Assembly (NCBI GenBank): GCA_037783415.1
Contig: JAZGTN010000119.1
Coordinates: 558,001 to 622,000 of the forward strand
From: Leptasterias polaris
Lineage: Eukaryota > Echinodermata > Asteroidea > Forcipulatida > Asteriidae
DNA length: 64,000 bases
Direction: 5' to 3'
Shown in pieces: positions 22,011-33,275 of the stretch (positions are counted from its first letter, which is position 1; every line of letters starts with the position of its first letter). A program made the position numbers and the translations under genes. A model generated the notes under the pieces. The model saw nothing but the letters and a program-made list of their open reading frames with translations, was not told where the DNA came from and ran no database searches.

Positions 22011-23835
22011 GCCGGACTGATAATCAGATACACTGATGCCCAGATCATCCAGCTATCACATTTCGCTGCGTATGCAAAGACACCTATCAATAGAAACCGG
22101 TATTGCTAACAGAATGCTATATCCTGCAGCTATCCAACAGTTCATTACCGGGGACACATAATCAAGTAAAACAGGAGCCCCCTTTTAGCGTAGCTTTGTT
22201 CTGAACATGATCAGCTTCGTGTTGGTGTGTAGCCGAGTCACAAATAACCAGCAAATATTTACTATCTATTATTAAAAGCACTTTGTCAGATGCCAGGGCA
22301 CCTATCACATTGCTGTTAACCGGTATATTATGTGAAAGGGCGGTGAAGAGAGTGCATTCATCAATTTAGTCTATGGCGCTGGGTTTGTTCAGGAAATGCT
22401 CAAGAGATGAATTATCGTTGTTTTAATCTGGGTCTTAATTGTGCGGCATGGAATGGAATGTTTGCTGTATATGGTGCCTACTGTTTTAAGGACGCGTAAA
22501 ACATCATGGAACTAGACTAAACTGAACGCTGAGGAATGGATTGTGACTTAGGGAAGGACTTTAACGCCGTCTGAATGCCCTTTCGCACGAAACAATTCTG
22601 AACAAGAGACTTACTTGACTGAAATCACATCAGTATTTTTTAGTAAATACAAAATTCCAGTCGAGTGAAATCTATCTTTAAAACCAAGGACCCTTGCTTT
22701 TTTATCAGATCCATTAGCTCCTTTACCTGTTTAAATGCCCTTTCACACGAGAAAATGTTAAGAAAAGACCTTGACTAAAATCGCATCGATGTTAAGAAAT
22801 AGCAAATTCATGTCGTTCGAAATCTACCCTTGTCAAATATTAACCAAGACCTCCAGACCTCCTTCAAAATAGCAACCATGTTAAAATATAAACACGTAGT
22901 TTGTTAACATGTAGTTTGGACAGATTATTTTCTGCCAGAACCGAGAGCCCTTGCTATGGCGATATCAATATTCTCATGTACATAACGTGTAGAAACTTAG
23001 AAAGAAAGAAAAGTTCGTTGAATGAACAATCGTGACCTTTACTACAACCCCCCCCCCCCCCCCCCACCTGAATAACAAGGGACGTTGGTAAATGTGTGTT
23101 TTAAGAAGTCATGAGGAAACTTGTTAAATGATTGCAATCGAGCGAAGTGACAGAAAACTGGCACCCATTACCAGGGGCCTTTGTTACTGGGAAATGTTCA
23201 TGGGAACAGGCTAATCACTTTGACTTGTTATCGATTAGTATCGATTGTTATTTTTGTATTTTCATGGTAGATGAACTAACACAATGGTCATTACGAGCAT
23301 TTTGATCATTGCCATTTGATGGAGCTCATGGGATAATGCCGGTCTTGTCGATAAAACTGATCTGCTAATACGGGAATGAAAGTAATATGGCTGTTCGTAG
23401 TTATACAATAATTGATATTCGTTAATACAATACGGGGTAACAAGGCAACCATTGTGGCGTGTGCTTGAACTTTCAGAAACCTTCAGGAAGCCTTGATAAT
23501 GGGCCCTCGTGCGCAGGAGTAAAAACCTTGCACTTTACTGTGTTTAAATGTATTCGCGCGAGACTTGTAATTTGCTTTGACTGTTTGAACCCCTTGTGAG
23601 CGTGTGCGCTCGAGATCCCAATTGATGATAAGGCCGTGTCTAAATCGGCAGCAACGGCTACGGCCGATTCACCGCTTCAAAGTACCTTAAAGTGTGGGAC
23701 TTTCTAAGCAACGCCCCTTTAGCAAAAGACCTAGCCTTATAAAGTTGTAGCAGCTTTACGAGAAAAAAAAATAACAATAACATCTATTAAATTGTTGCGG
23801 TACCCGCTGCTAAGGTTTTGGAGCGGCCATCGGGC
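22011..23835. other. Complex unique region, possibly regulatory
   Basis: There is no ORF of note. From 22030 to 22560 and from 23100 to 23690 the sequence is complex and low in repeats, with words such as GGAATGGAATG, ATCGATTA and TGTTAACC. An 18-C run lies at 23048-23065. Confidence 0.4.
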
Positions 23836-23915
23836 TAGCTCGATGGTCTAGTGGTAAGACATCTGATCTAGCAAAATACAAAGGTCGTGGGTTCGTATAC
23901 CACCCGAGTGACTTG
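23836..23915 (+). mobile_element. tRNA-derived SINE head
   Basis: GGTCTAGTGGTAAGAC at about 23844 looks like an A box and GGTTCGTATACC at about 23890 like a B box, spaced as in a tRNA gene. The cloverleaf is broken, including a mutated T loop, so it is a retroposon head and not a functional tRNA. Its 3' limit is unclear. Confidence 0.6.
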
Positions 23916-24793
23916 CCTGTGAATTTTGTTCACAGAACGGATAAGTACTGAGTATACAGTGCTGAACAAGCATCAGTGTAAGGGTAAAAACCAAATTACA
24001 GGCTTTACTCTCGCAACATGAAAACGTATCAACGAGATACCGAAACACCCGTTCCTAAGTTGTCCCCTCCCGAGTTATGGCAGATAAAGCAACAATTACG
24101 TTGTATCCGATAGTAGAATGTGGTACTTGCGTTTTTATCTGTGTGAAATTTCGGTCGAATCAACCTCTCTGCTGCCTCCACTAAACTCCTTCGAGTCCCC
24201 ATACGTCCATGCTTATACCGTTTCCTTTAGAGTCAGAAAGCACTGTGTTTATTGTGATAAAAAATAACGAAAAGTTTGGGTAAAACAAAATCATAAAGTT
24301 TATTTCCTTGATGCAAGAATGACATCAGTTTAACTCAGATCCCACTAATCCAATAAAGCGCCTTTAGAACTTTAAGATGGCGACGATGACGTCATCGCGA
24401 GTGTTATTGCAATGCAGTCGTCTCTAAGGCGCTGACCGCGGAGCGTGACCAGGTGACACCTCGGAGGCGCTGAACTACGGGATAATAAAACACAAAACAC
24501 ACCACGTTCTTTTATATATGACTTTACTATTATCTCGGTTCTAATGCATGTAGCATTAGGTTCACATTTCCTCTTACTCGACGGTATTTTTCTTATTATC
24601 CATTCCGTTCATTGCATTAATAAATGATTGGTGGATGGTAGACCGCTGCGATATTCATGAACAGGTTGATGACCACGTTCTTGGAGATGTATCAAGGATG
24701 ACTGGGTGGATGGGGGGCCTTCAGAGAAGAGGGGGTAGGACGAGTAAATTTGTGACAAAACAACGAGACAGTGCGACTCAATGAAGGGTAGGG
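23916..24793. other. Non-coding stretch with a CpG-rich patch
   Basis: The patch at about 24355-24480 contains a CRE octamer and AAGATGGCG (listed next). No ORF of meaningful length. Confidence 0.45.
24374..24400 (+). promoter_or_regulatory. AAGATGGCG plus TGACGTCA, promoter-like
   Basis: AAGATGGCG at 24374 matches the core of the YY1 site, and TGACGTCA at 24387-24394 is a full palindromic CRE. CpG-rich sequence follows to about 24480. The pairing is typical of metazoan housekeeping promoters. A 16-codon ORF starts at the ATG inside the first site but has no known product. Function is inference. Confidence 0.35.
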
Positions 24794-24977
24794 GAGCCCA
24801 ATTTCATAGAGCTGCTTAAGCAGAAAATATTGCTTAACAATTGTCTGCTAAGCAGAAATGAGCAGGATACCAGTCCAAAAAATGTACTTGTGACGTGGCA
24901 GTTTAGCTGGTAAGCATACTTTTGTTGTGCTTAGCTACTTTTTGTGCTTATTTTAAGCAGCTCTATGAACTTGGGAT
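24794..24977. mobile_element. MITE D, ends ATTTCATAGAGCTGCTTAA
   Basis: The left end CCCAATTTCATAGAGCTGCT and the right end AGCAGCTCTATGAACTTGGG are inverted with one mismatch. The interior is rich in GCTTA/TAAGC words. It has no coding capacity. A related element lies at 42155-42315. Confidence 0.8.
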
Positions 24978-26589
24978 CAGGTTTGCTTCATGCTGCATCT
25001 CATCACTGAGGATTGCACTCCAGCCCCTGTTTGAGTTTCGTCCAACACAACTGAAAATGTTACCACATCATTATTCGGTATTCCTCCAGGTTGCAGTGGC
25101 CGTTTTGGAGGATTGATTTAGGCCTATGTCATCGAAACAGAACAATATTATTAGCTTAAAATGAGTGAATGCTGGTGTACCATGTGACCTGTAACGACAC
25201 ATGTTTACACAAGAGAACGTTTTAGTATACCGTAATGTATAACAAAGCTGCACAAAATCAACGCATGTAGCAATAGCAGCTAAACAAATCTTGTTGACGT
25301 CTCCCCTTTTTCCCTTTTAAACATTTAAACAAATACTACAATGAATGTTGCCCTAAAAGACTCATTTTTTGTGATTTCAAAAACTCCCAAAATCTGTGGG
25401 TTTTTGTAAACAAGTGATGTAATAAGGTGTATTGTTAGAATGAAGGATACCTGAAGTTGGATAGGTAGGCTAGTTATAACATTGGTACGAGTTGGTTGCA
25501 TTGGCAGAGAGTCATGTCACGTCACGTTACATCCACTTCACGTCACGCATGTCACGTCACAATGCAAAGGATGCGACTTTATTTTCTTAGAACCGCGAGT
25601 GTTATTCTGTGTTGTCCATAGCTCTGAAGCTCCGTTGATTGATTGGTTGACAGGAATATCTCAGAATGAAAAACCGCTGTGGGGTTTCAAGTCAGTCGGG
25701 ACATTGGAGGGAACTATACTGATGACCCCCACCTAGTATCCGTCAATTCATGCCCCTAAAACTACATAATTGTTTAGTAGGTCAAAATGCTGCCTTGCGG
25801 ATCGATTATAAAATGGATAAAACAATAACATTTTCATCTTTTACTGCAGGCTAAACAAATCACCTTTAAGAGATGACGTTGCTCGGACTGTATCCCATCC
25901 CTTCTCTCTCTCTCCTCGGGTTGTTTTCTCCTTTGGCATATAAGGCGTATATTAAATCATGCAGAGTGTAACGTTGCATGTCAACTCAGGATCGTCAGTG
26001 TTGTACCGTGACCACAAGAGTCGAGGTAACGATCGCCAAATGGCGATTTTATCGACTGTTTGTCTGCCGTTCACGCGGCACGGATCACGGGGCATATTTC
26101 ACGGCTCCCCTGAGGCAAAGGTTGAGAACGCCCCTCGTAGGGACGATTGGGAAAAGTCATTGGGTAAAGGAATGTTAAAGGTGGACTCGTGATAATTATT
26201 TTAAAACAATTTACAGCAAAACATAACCATGCAGGTATTTACAAATAACTAAACAAATAAAAACATGAAGTGCACATTAACCAAACATACATTATAAACT
26301 ATATATATATATTTATATTTTATTTTGTTATTTTATTTTATTTTTTATTTTATTTTATTTTTGGGGGGGGGGGGGGGGTAAACCCGTTCTGAGTAGAGAG
26401 AATTTCTGCTGGGATGCACACATTTTGCAACAAATTGTGTGAATATACAACAATAAGTCTCTTCGACAATTGAAATGATTTTTGTTTTTAATAATTACAC
26501 TTAAACATCTTAGGTTTGAAATGACACTGCGTATACCTTTTGTAATTATCGCGATTAATGTTCAAATAAACCACAGTTGTTCATGTTTT
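24978..26589. other. Non-coding stretch
   Basis: CACGTCAC occurs three times within 43 bases (25518, 25539, 25553). A T/A-rich tract ending in 16 G lies at about 26310-26378. The 77-codon ORF at 25959-26192 has no visible domain. Confidence 0.5.
25518..25560. promoter_or_regulatory. Three CACGTCAC sites in 43 bp
   Basis: CACGTCAC at 25518-25525, 25539-25546 and 25553-25560, with GTCATGTCAC just before. The complement GTGACGTG is a bZIP-type site. The cluster could instead be a decayed short tandem repeat. Confidence 0.3.
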
Positions 26590-26892
26590 ATATTGTAACG
26601 CTACACCAGGCAAGTAGCTTGATCAAGTCGCTTTACAAAACCATGTTTATCCCTGTTCAATGGACATCCTGTTTAGACCATTCCTCCAACCTTCCCAACC
26701 CTCTTGGGAACAACAACCCGGGCTGCTTCAACTAGCGGTATAAGGAGTCAATCCAACCTTATCAGTTCCGTTTCTACACCTAGGAGAAGGGAAGCAGTGA
26801 TGGTTAAATATTCTTGCCCAAGAACATAGGCCTCATGGCCGGGAACCGAACCCACGGGCTGACGAGTCAACCATCAGAAATTGAGTCTGATG
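26590..26892 (-). mobile_element. tRNA-derived SINE, minus strand
   Basis: On the minus strand a B-box-like GGGTTCGGTTCCC (26841-26853) follows a degenerate A-box region. The body contains GGGCAAGAATATTTAACCAT, like the CAAGACACTTAACCAT of the tRNA-Leu-like SINE. Its 5' end stops about four bases short of MITE C copy 2. Confidence 0.6.
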
Positions 26893-26895
26893 CAC

Positions 26896-27127
26896 TATAG
26901 ATAGTTCCCAGTAGACGCCATCTTTACGGGCAAATCGCATTTTGGCATGCAGGCGCGTCAAGCGCTCAAATTATTAACGCAGCCGCGTCGTTCACTAACC
27001 AATCATGCAATGAGTTTGGTGAAATGTGCGCGTGCTGCACGCCGTTCTCACGCGTAACGCATGACTGTGTGTTCCAAATTGCCCGTAAAGATGGCCGATT
27101 TACGTCATATTGCAACCTATCTATATA
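26896..27127. mobile_element. TA-flanked MITE C, copy 2
   Basis: Same ends, length and interior as the copy at 21780-22010, with only scattered substitutions. It lies beside the 5' end of a SINE. Confidence 0.9.
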
Positions 27128-28037
27128 GACAGCTCAGCCACGACTCGCCGCTATTGTTAATGCATGATCTCTATTTGGCAAACATAGCCACATAAAAAAG
27201 TAACTTCGTAATGCAATTGAATAAAATGTAAATTTTATACGCTCGTTAAAGAAATTGCACTCCCTCCGGGTTCACAAAATGTACGCAAGAGAGGCAGCAG
27301 GGCACAGTTAATCTCACTTTAAAAATAATTTATTTTTTAGTAAAGTGTGTATTTGAGGGTAGACACTTCAGGAAGAGAAACCCGTCTGGTACGTTATCTT
27401 TGCGGGAATATTCATCCAAGCAATGTTGGTCAATCGCCTAATGGAAGGAATATCGAACCATGGAAGTGCTTTGTTGTCGGATAGGCGGGTTGTAGTTTTT
27501 TCTTTCTGTGTTTTCGTGTTTTTTTTTCCTTTTCTCTCACAATATGTTGAAAACAAAAATGCAGTAACAATTCATCTATTCAGCATAGGCAGACTCTTTT
27601 GAAATGACTTGGGGGGAAAACGAAAACACATTGGAGGAAAGTGATTTGTCAAGGGTCAAAGAGCATACTAAGGGGACTTGCAAATCATGGATTCTCGGCC
27701 CAAAGTCCTGTACCATTTTGTGTATTTAACTGTATTTGTTTTTCATCGATCGTTTTCTTTCCTCGAGCGCTTAAAGGCCACTTTGTGATGTGTCGTTTAT
27801 TTACGTTTCTGCGACCCACAAGGTCACTTTTTTTTTATTCCGGTTACAGCAATCGCATTTTTTTTGTAAATGATTTATATTATCAAGTATTAAACCAGAA
27901 AGGAAACTGATAAGGTAAATATACAAATAATGTTTGGTTGAACAAAGAACAAATTACTAGAGCGTGACTTGAACCTGCGACCCCATGTATTTAAAGCCCT
28001 TCTCAATAAAACAATAATTGCTCGTAGTAAACTGCAG
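27128..28037. other. Non-coding stretch
   Basis: T-rich and A-rich segments; the ORFs at 27368-27556 and 27641-27910 are low-complexity chance frames. Confidence 0.5.
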
Positions 28038-28470
28038 CTAATAATAATAATAATAATAATGGGTTCTTATATAGCGCTCATATCCGTCACTCAGTGACGC
28101 TCGAAGGCACTTCAACAATCATTGTTTTCCTACAAAAGGTATGTGGAGCTACGTTTTGAAGTATGAGACCTATTCCTTTACATAGCACCATGTAATGGTT
28201 TACAAGGTGCTGTGGCGCAATATGCAGCCAATCAAACCAGGAACACCGGGGCGAACCCCTTCTCTCTTCGATAAGTGCACTGGGTTCTTTTACGTGCATT
28301 ACACAACACACGGGACCAACGGCTTTACGTCCCATCCGAAGGACGAAGCAATAATGGTTAAGTGTCTTGCTTAAGGACACAAGTGTCACGACCGGGACTC
28401 GAACCCACACTCTGCTGAACAGAAACACCAGAGCTTGAGTCCGGTGCTCTTATCCGCTCGGCCACGACAC
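28038..28470 (-). mobile_element. tRNA-Leu-like SINE, near full length, minus strand
   Basis: On the minus strand it starts GTGTCGTGGCCGAGCGGAT (A box), continues with an anticodon-like GGACTCAAG and a class II variable-arm-like segment, and reaches a B box GGTTCGAGTCC (28394-28404). The 5' head resembles tRNA-Leu with anticodon CAA. The body matches the copy at 46098-46521 and the 3' end runs GAGCGCTATATAAGAACCC into an ATT repeat. The minus-strand ORF at 28087-28428 is a by-product: the same peptide start arises in the other copy. Confidence 0.9.
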
Positions 28471-30879
28471 GCCAGCTAATGTTCATAAAACAATAAGTTG
28501 GAATTTCTTCTTGCACAAAACCTGCGGGGAAGAAAAGAAAGGAGGGGTGATAAAGAACCTCCATCCAACCCCCGGATTTACAATTATTCGTTATTGAAAA
28601 ATAGTACACAATTCAGTGACACTAAGACGTCAGCCCGATGACTAACTGTTACAGTATGGTTGTTATATGGCGCTTATTGGAAACGTTCTACAAAATGAGT
28701 TGTTAATGTTTTCGATATTTAGTTTTACGTAAGTATTGCTACAGATTTCCACATAAGTCTGCCAAAAATGCATAAAGAAATTTATACACAGAATGACAAA
28801 ATCATTGGTTAACTAACAACCAGTGTTCAATGTTGACATGTGTTTGTTCACCAAACCGGAATGTCTTTTAAACGCAATTTTTAAGAACATTAACATATTT
28901 CAAGCAAAGCCACCTATAACATCGTTTTCATTATTACAACAAATAACCTGACATCAGCAGATTCACTCTTATATTCATTGTTTAACCCGGACCATCACAC
29001 ATCATCGGCATCGTCAGGTATTCCAGTTTAATTATTTCGTGTTTATTTGGAAAATAAACATCCCGTATTTTCCAATTTCCTGAGAAATACTAAGCTACAA
29101 AGTAAACCTTGTGAAATTCGTTGAACAGAGCATGCGCACAACGCTTGGTATCAGGTGGCATCCATGCACGAAATCCCAGGAGGACTAAAATAGAAGATAA
29201 ATAACTACTTACCCAAATGGGATGTATCGTTATGCAGAGAACAAACATAATGAATGAGACTAAAATGAGCCAAGGGAACGTGTCAACTCAGCCTTGAAGA
29301 TATAGTGAGTACACAACAGTTGCTTTAAGTTTTCTAGAACACTCGGCACCTGAAATCCCGTTTAAATCTCGACACACTTTCTGTGCTCTCGCGAGATTAC
29401 AACACTAAGAAGAGCCGGAAACGGGGAAAAGGGAAACAGAAACAGAAGTAACAACACTAAGAGCACTAAGACCGATAAATAAAAGCAATGAAATCAACAG
29501 CAATATTAGCAGCAGCACCTGCAACGGTAGGAGCAACATAAAACATGCCCCCCAAAAAACAAAAAAACAAAAAAGACAAAAAACCCTCAAAACAAACATC
29601 GATAACGACAGCAAGCACCTCACTACCATAAAGACATCGTAAGTTACGCTTCAGTTATAATTCCTCGGACTCAATATTTCGTTGTAACTTATAGGACCTA
29701 ACACTTAATACGAACATAATAACAGCCAAATTATTATAATTTCGCCGGTTTGTAACGTAGCTGGCAAATTAAAATACTGTGTAAACTCGAAGATGTTATT
29801 AAAAATCTACTTCGCATCCTTGGATATTTTTAAACCAGCTGACAAACGAGTGAAACCCAACACGGCCGTGTCGATGAGTGAACGACCGTACCAAACGATT
29901 GCGAACAAGCCCAACAAAAGGCGCGAAAACCCCGGCGATGGTTTGACACGACCACTCTTTTACACAAGAGGTCAGTTCACTATCCAAACACACACACACA
30001 CAAAAAACGCGCCCTTTTCAAGCTCATAGGAAACGCCCGTGGTCAGCTTGCAATGGGTTTATATTGAAAACCAGGTGCTTCACCCTACGGTTTCACACCA
30101 ACGTGTATAGACCACTGGCAACGCTATGTCATGCATGTTTAATATCAAATAAAAGTCTAAATCTCTTCTCCAGATGAATCGGCAAACTCACTGAATTGTT
30201 AAATGCGAACCTGCTGGATGACTCTCCAAATCATTTTCCCTGATTCGTTTTATTGTTTAACCAACATGAAGGAGGATCTGTGATAAATTGTTTGAGAATT
30301 GGGAATGTCAGTTAGTAATTGGAATGGAATACCCCTCCCTCTCACAGTCGCGGTATGACCTTCACAGATAAAGAGAAAATCTCCCATGTTGCTGTCGAGA
30401 AAGATGAAGGAAGCAATTATTAAGGCATTCGAGATGGTATGATGGAACGATCTAGCTCAATGTTTCCTAAGCTCGCCATTCAACATAAAAATTATTTGGA
30501 ATTTAATGACAGTAATTTCACAACAACATTGAAATGCAATTGACATTTAACACTGCAAGGTGGTTTTTCTTTTTCTTAGGGCGGGGTGGGGGATGGTGGG
30601 TTTTCAGGCGGAGCGGGATGGGAGTTTTATGTTTGAAGGTTGACGCTCAGGATGTACAGCTTCATAATGTACGTGTTTAGGTATTATCTTGTTGTCGCGT
30701 TGATATTAATGTTTTTGTGTTTTTTAGTTATATAAATGTTTAAAATAGTGTTATCACTTTTGTGGAACCTCAAAAGCAACAAGCACTGTGACCCTTAGGC
30801 CTGAAGAATGTGTAGAGAAAATATTGAAATCAGTTGCAGGTGGTTAAAACACCAAGTATAAGGGAAGGAACTGAAGCAT
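28471..30879. other. Non-coding stretch
   Basis: No gene recognised. A complex block at about 30360-30540 has no ORF and may be regulatory. An A-rich/K-rich patch at 29405-29629 gives a leucine-rich minus-strand chance ORF. Confidence 0.5.
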
Positions 30880-31000
30880 ATACACATGACAGGTTCCGGT
30901 CCGGGATTCGAGCTGATGGACTCGTCACAAGATATGAAAGGTATAATAAATAAACCACTGAGCCAACCTGAATGCCCAATGTCTTGTGACTTGTATGAGT
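30880..31000 (-). mobile_element. tRNA-derived SINE head, minus strand
   Basis: On the minus strand, TTGGCTCAGTGGTTTA resembles an A box and GCTCGAATCCCGG a B box (about 30903-30915). An insertion-like AT-rich piece separates them, so it is not a functional tRNA. Confidence 0.55.
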
Positions 31001-31932
31001 GCCTTGCCATGCCTTGCCTATAGGCTGTGTTCATCCAGTGTCGGATGTAAAGCCCTCTTTCTGCGCTCGGCATTTCCCTCTGTCTTGTTTTAACCGTATC
31101 CATGTGGTATTGGGACCCTCCTCTCTTCTATGTGCTTCTTTTCCCCTTCCCTGTTCTTGGTTGCCAATCTAGTATCGTTGTGCTCGTCCCTTTAGCGTTG
31201 CCCCAACCTTAAACTCCTAAAACAATGGTGATGTAACAAGTTTTCAATCACTAGAGTGAAAAATTGATGTGTGTAACATCGGGGTCCCCCTACAAGACGG
31301 TCCTGTTCAAGTGGCCGGAAACGCGCAATCACAGTGCAAACTTTTCAAGCCATCTGCAACCAGACGAATAGTCTCCCGCTTCTGCACAAGAGGGGACAAA
31401 ATGAAAGGTAAACATTTCCCAACGATTCAATGAAAACACTACAATGTCATTGGCACACAAATACCCGCGAGACCATAGCACCCATTGAAAAACAAAACTA
31501 TATCTAGAGGAGCAATTATGCGTTCGTACGATTGAATCGTTCCCCGGTGAAATAAACGGCAATTGAACACTTGGATTATCAAACACAAATTTAATTAGAA
31601 TGATGCATTTTTAAAGTCTTTATAAATCAAAATCCAAATGAAATTCATTAGAATGAGTCAGTATGTTTGTTTAGGACGGTATTTTACATGCGTAAAATGC
31701 GAATTCTAATTAAGGTAAACACTCGTATGTGCTTAGATACTATTCGCCCCCCCCCCCGCCCCCACCGTCCATTGAATGTGTTCTCTCTGTTTGAAAACAA
31801 TCTTTAAACATGAGCTTACTTCGAATAATTAAAAACTGTATAATGTATAATTTCTAGAATTTAGGGGAATCCACAGAATTGTGATGCCCCCCCCCCCCAC
31901 CCGTCTCGATTATTATTTATCTGACAAACCAT
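31001..31932. other. Non-coding stretch
   Basis: Contains interrupted C runs near 31746-31762 and 31887-31898; no gene recognised. Confidence 0.5.
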
Positions 31933-32350
31933 TTAAAGGTATATGCCTAGAGTATACTATAAAAATGTATGATTATAAAAACTTACTTGGTAAGAAGCGC
32001 TGCAGCTGTTGATAAAGATTAACGTTTTGAGAAACAATTCCCTTCTAAGGAAAGTGGCTTTAGAGAAAAAGATTAATTTTAATTTTTTAAATTAAAACAT
32101 AAATAACATTAATCAGTCCGAGAAACTTGTTAATAATGATGCATGAAACGTTTCTCAGATTGTGTTTTCCTGTCACGGATAATTTTTGTCTGCGTTAGTT
32201 TTCAACGATCCAGATTTTCAGCGATTTCTCAGAAGCACTAACTTCTTTTGAAATGACTTTTTGTACAGGCTAGTTTTGTCGTACATATCTAAAAAAAATA
32301 TATATAGAAATAAAGGGTCTGTATAATTTATGTTTGGTAATCACTCTTAA
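31933..32350. mobile_element. TTAA-superfamily MITE, degenerate
   Basis: TTAA on the left (31933-31936) is followed by AGGTATATGCC. Internal AAACTTACTTGGTAAGAAGC and AGAAACTTG/GTTTCTCAG words match subfamily 1. The right end is near TTAA at 32347-32350, with ATGTTTGGTAATC just inside. Confidence 0.65.
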
Positions 32351-32371
32351 ATTTAATGGTAACAAAACATC

Positions 32372-32850
32372 TTGGTTAGAAGCCTACAGCAGCTTTCGAT
32401 AGTATACAGCATCCTAAACGGACTAGCACCAAACTATCTACGTGATCTCATCTGCATCAAGGAACCTTCTCGTACACTAAGATCAAACGCTGCTACCACT
32501 CTACGGCGGAGAACCACGAACACAGTTACATACGGCCAGAGATCATTCGCATACACAGCTCCCGAACTCTGGAACCAGCTTCCAACACATGTTAGGAATG
32601 CGAACTCACTAGATCTGTTCAAGAGTTCACTTAAAACCCATCTGCTTAGCATGTGACTTTTTAAAACACTTCTCCTGCCAGTTGTTTTTCACTTCATCTT
32701 GTGAAAGTTTTGTCAAGCGTTTTTGTATAATAATGTTTAGAGTAAGAATTGTTTATTTTCTTTAAATACGTTTCATGCCTGTACAGCGCATTGGGGTCTT
32801 GCCATGGACGGAATGCGCTTTACAAGAATGATTTATTATTATTATTATTA
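32372..32850 (+). mobile_element. 5'-truncated CR1/L2-like LINE, 3' end of the RT ORF plus tail
   Basis: The frame 32372-32656 (94 codons) carries the usual end of a non-LTR retrotransposon reverse-transcriptase protein: NGLAPNYL, then LRS, YGQRSF, PELWNQLP and FKSSLKTHL just before the stop. This C-terminal pattern is known from CR1, L2 and related clades. The catalytic domain is absent because the copy is truncated at its 5' end near 32390, at a MITE boundary. The 3' UTR ends GCGCTTTACAAGAATG and then an ATT repeat to about 32850, also typical of these clades. The copy cannot move by itself. The frame is intact over the surviving part, which suggests moderate age. Confidence 0.88.
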
Positions 32851-32889
32851 TCCTGAGAACCATGTTGAGAACCATCCTGAGAACCCTTC

Positions 32890-33165
32890 AAAGTTTTGTG
32901 GCTATGTAAAAACATATCAGTTTTTATGACCCAAAATTTGAGCATGAGAAGCATTTCTCAAGGAAACTTTTTCCAGATTGTGTATTCCTGGATTATTCTT
33001 CCTGCGTGGACATAACCGCTCCGGATTATTCGGCGATATCTCAAAAACGCTACCACCTTTTGAAATTATATTTTCACAGGTTAGTTGTATTGTATATATC
33101 TACATTTATGCAGGATTAAAACAATCGAGCGCTTCCAGAAAACCAAAGGTATACTTTGCCTTTAA
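32890..33165 (-). mobile_element. TTAA-superfamily MITE (subfamily 1), reverse orientation
   Basis: Minus-strand words CTAACCTGTGAAAATATAAT, CGAATAATCCGGAGCGG and CCACGCAGGAAGAATAATCC match the copies at 8048 and 56811. The TTAA-side end TTTGCCTTTAA is at 33155-33165. The left end is not clear. Confidence 0.7.
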
Positions 33166-33250
33166 AACAATTGAGCGGCTCCAAAAACAAAAGGCTGTTA
33201 GGCTATAATTTGCCTTTAACAATACTAGTAATATTACTGGAACATTTCAT

Positions 33251-33275
33251 TTCAATTCAATTCAATTCAATTCAA
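33251..33275 (+). repeat. TTCAA microsatellite, five units
   Basis: Five perfect TTCAA units. The A-rich DNA on the right may be a decayed retroposon tail, but no family could be assigned. Confidence 0.9.

Noticed and set aside
28087..28428. 113-codon minus-strand ORF, and its look-alike at 46140-46370
   Set aside because: Both lie inside copies of the same SINE and start with the same peptide because the repeat is shared, not because of a gene family.
32372..32656. Stand-alone host gene
   Set aside because: The motifs are the C-terminal end of a LINE reverse-transcriptase ORF and the LINE 3' tail follows; catalytic parts are missing.
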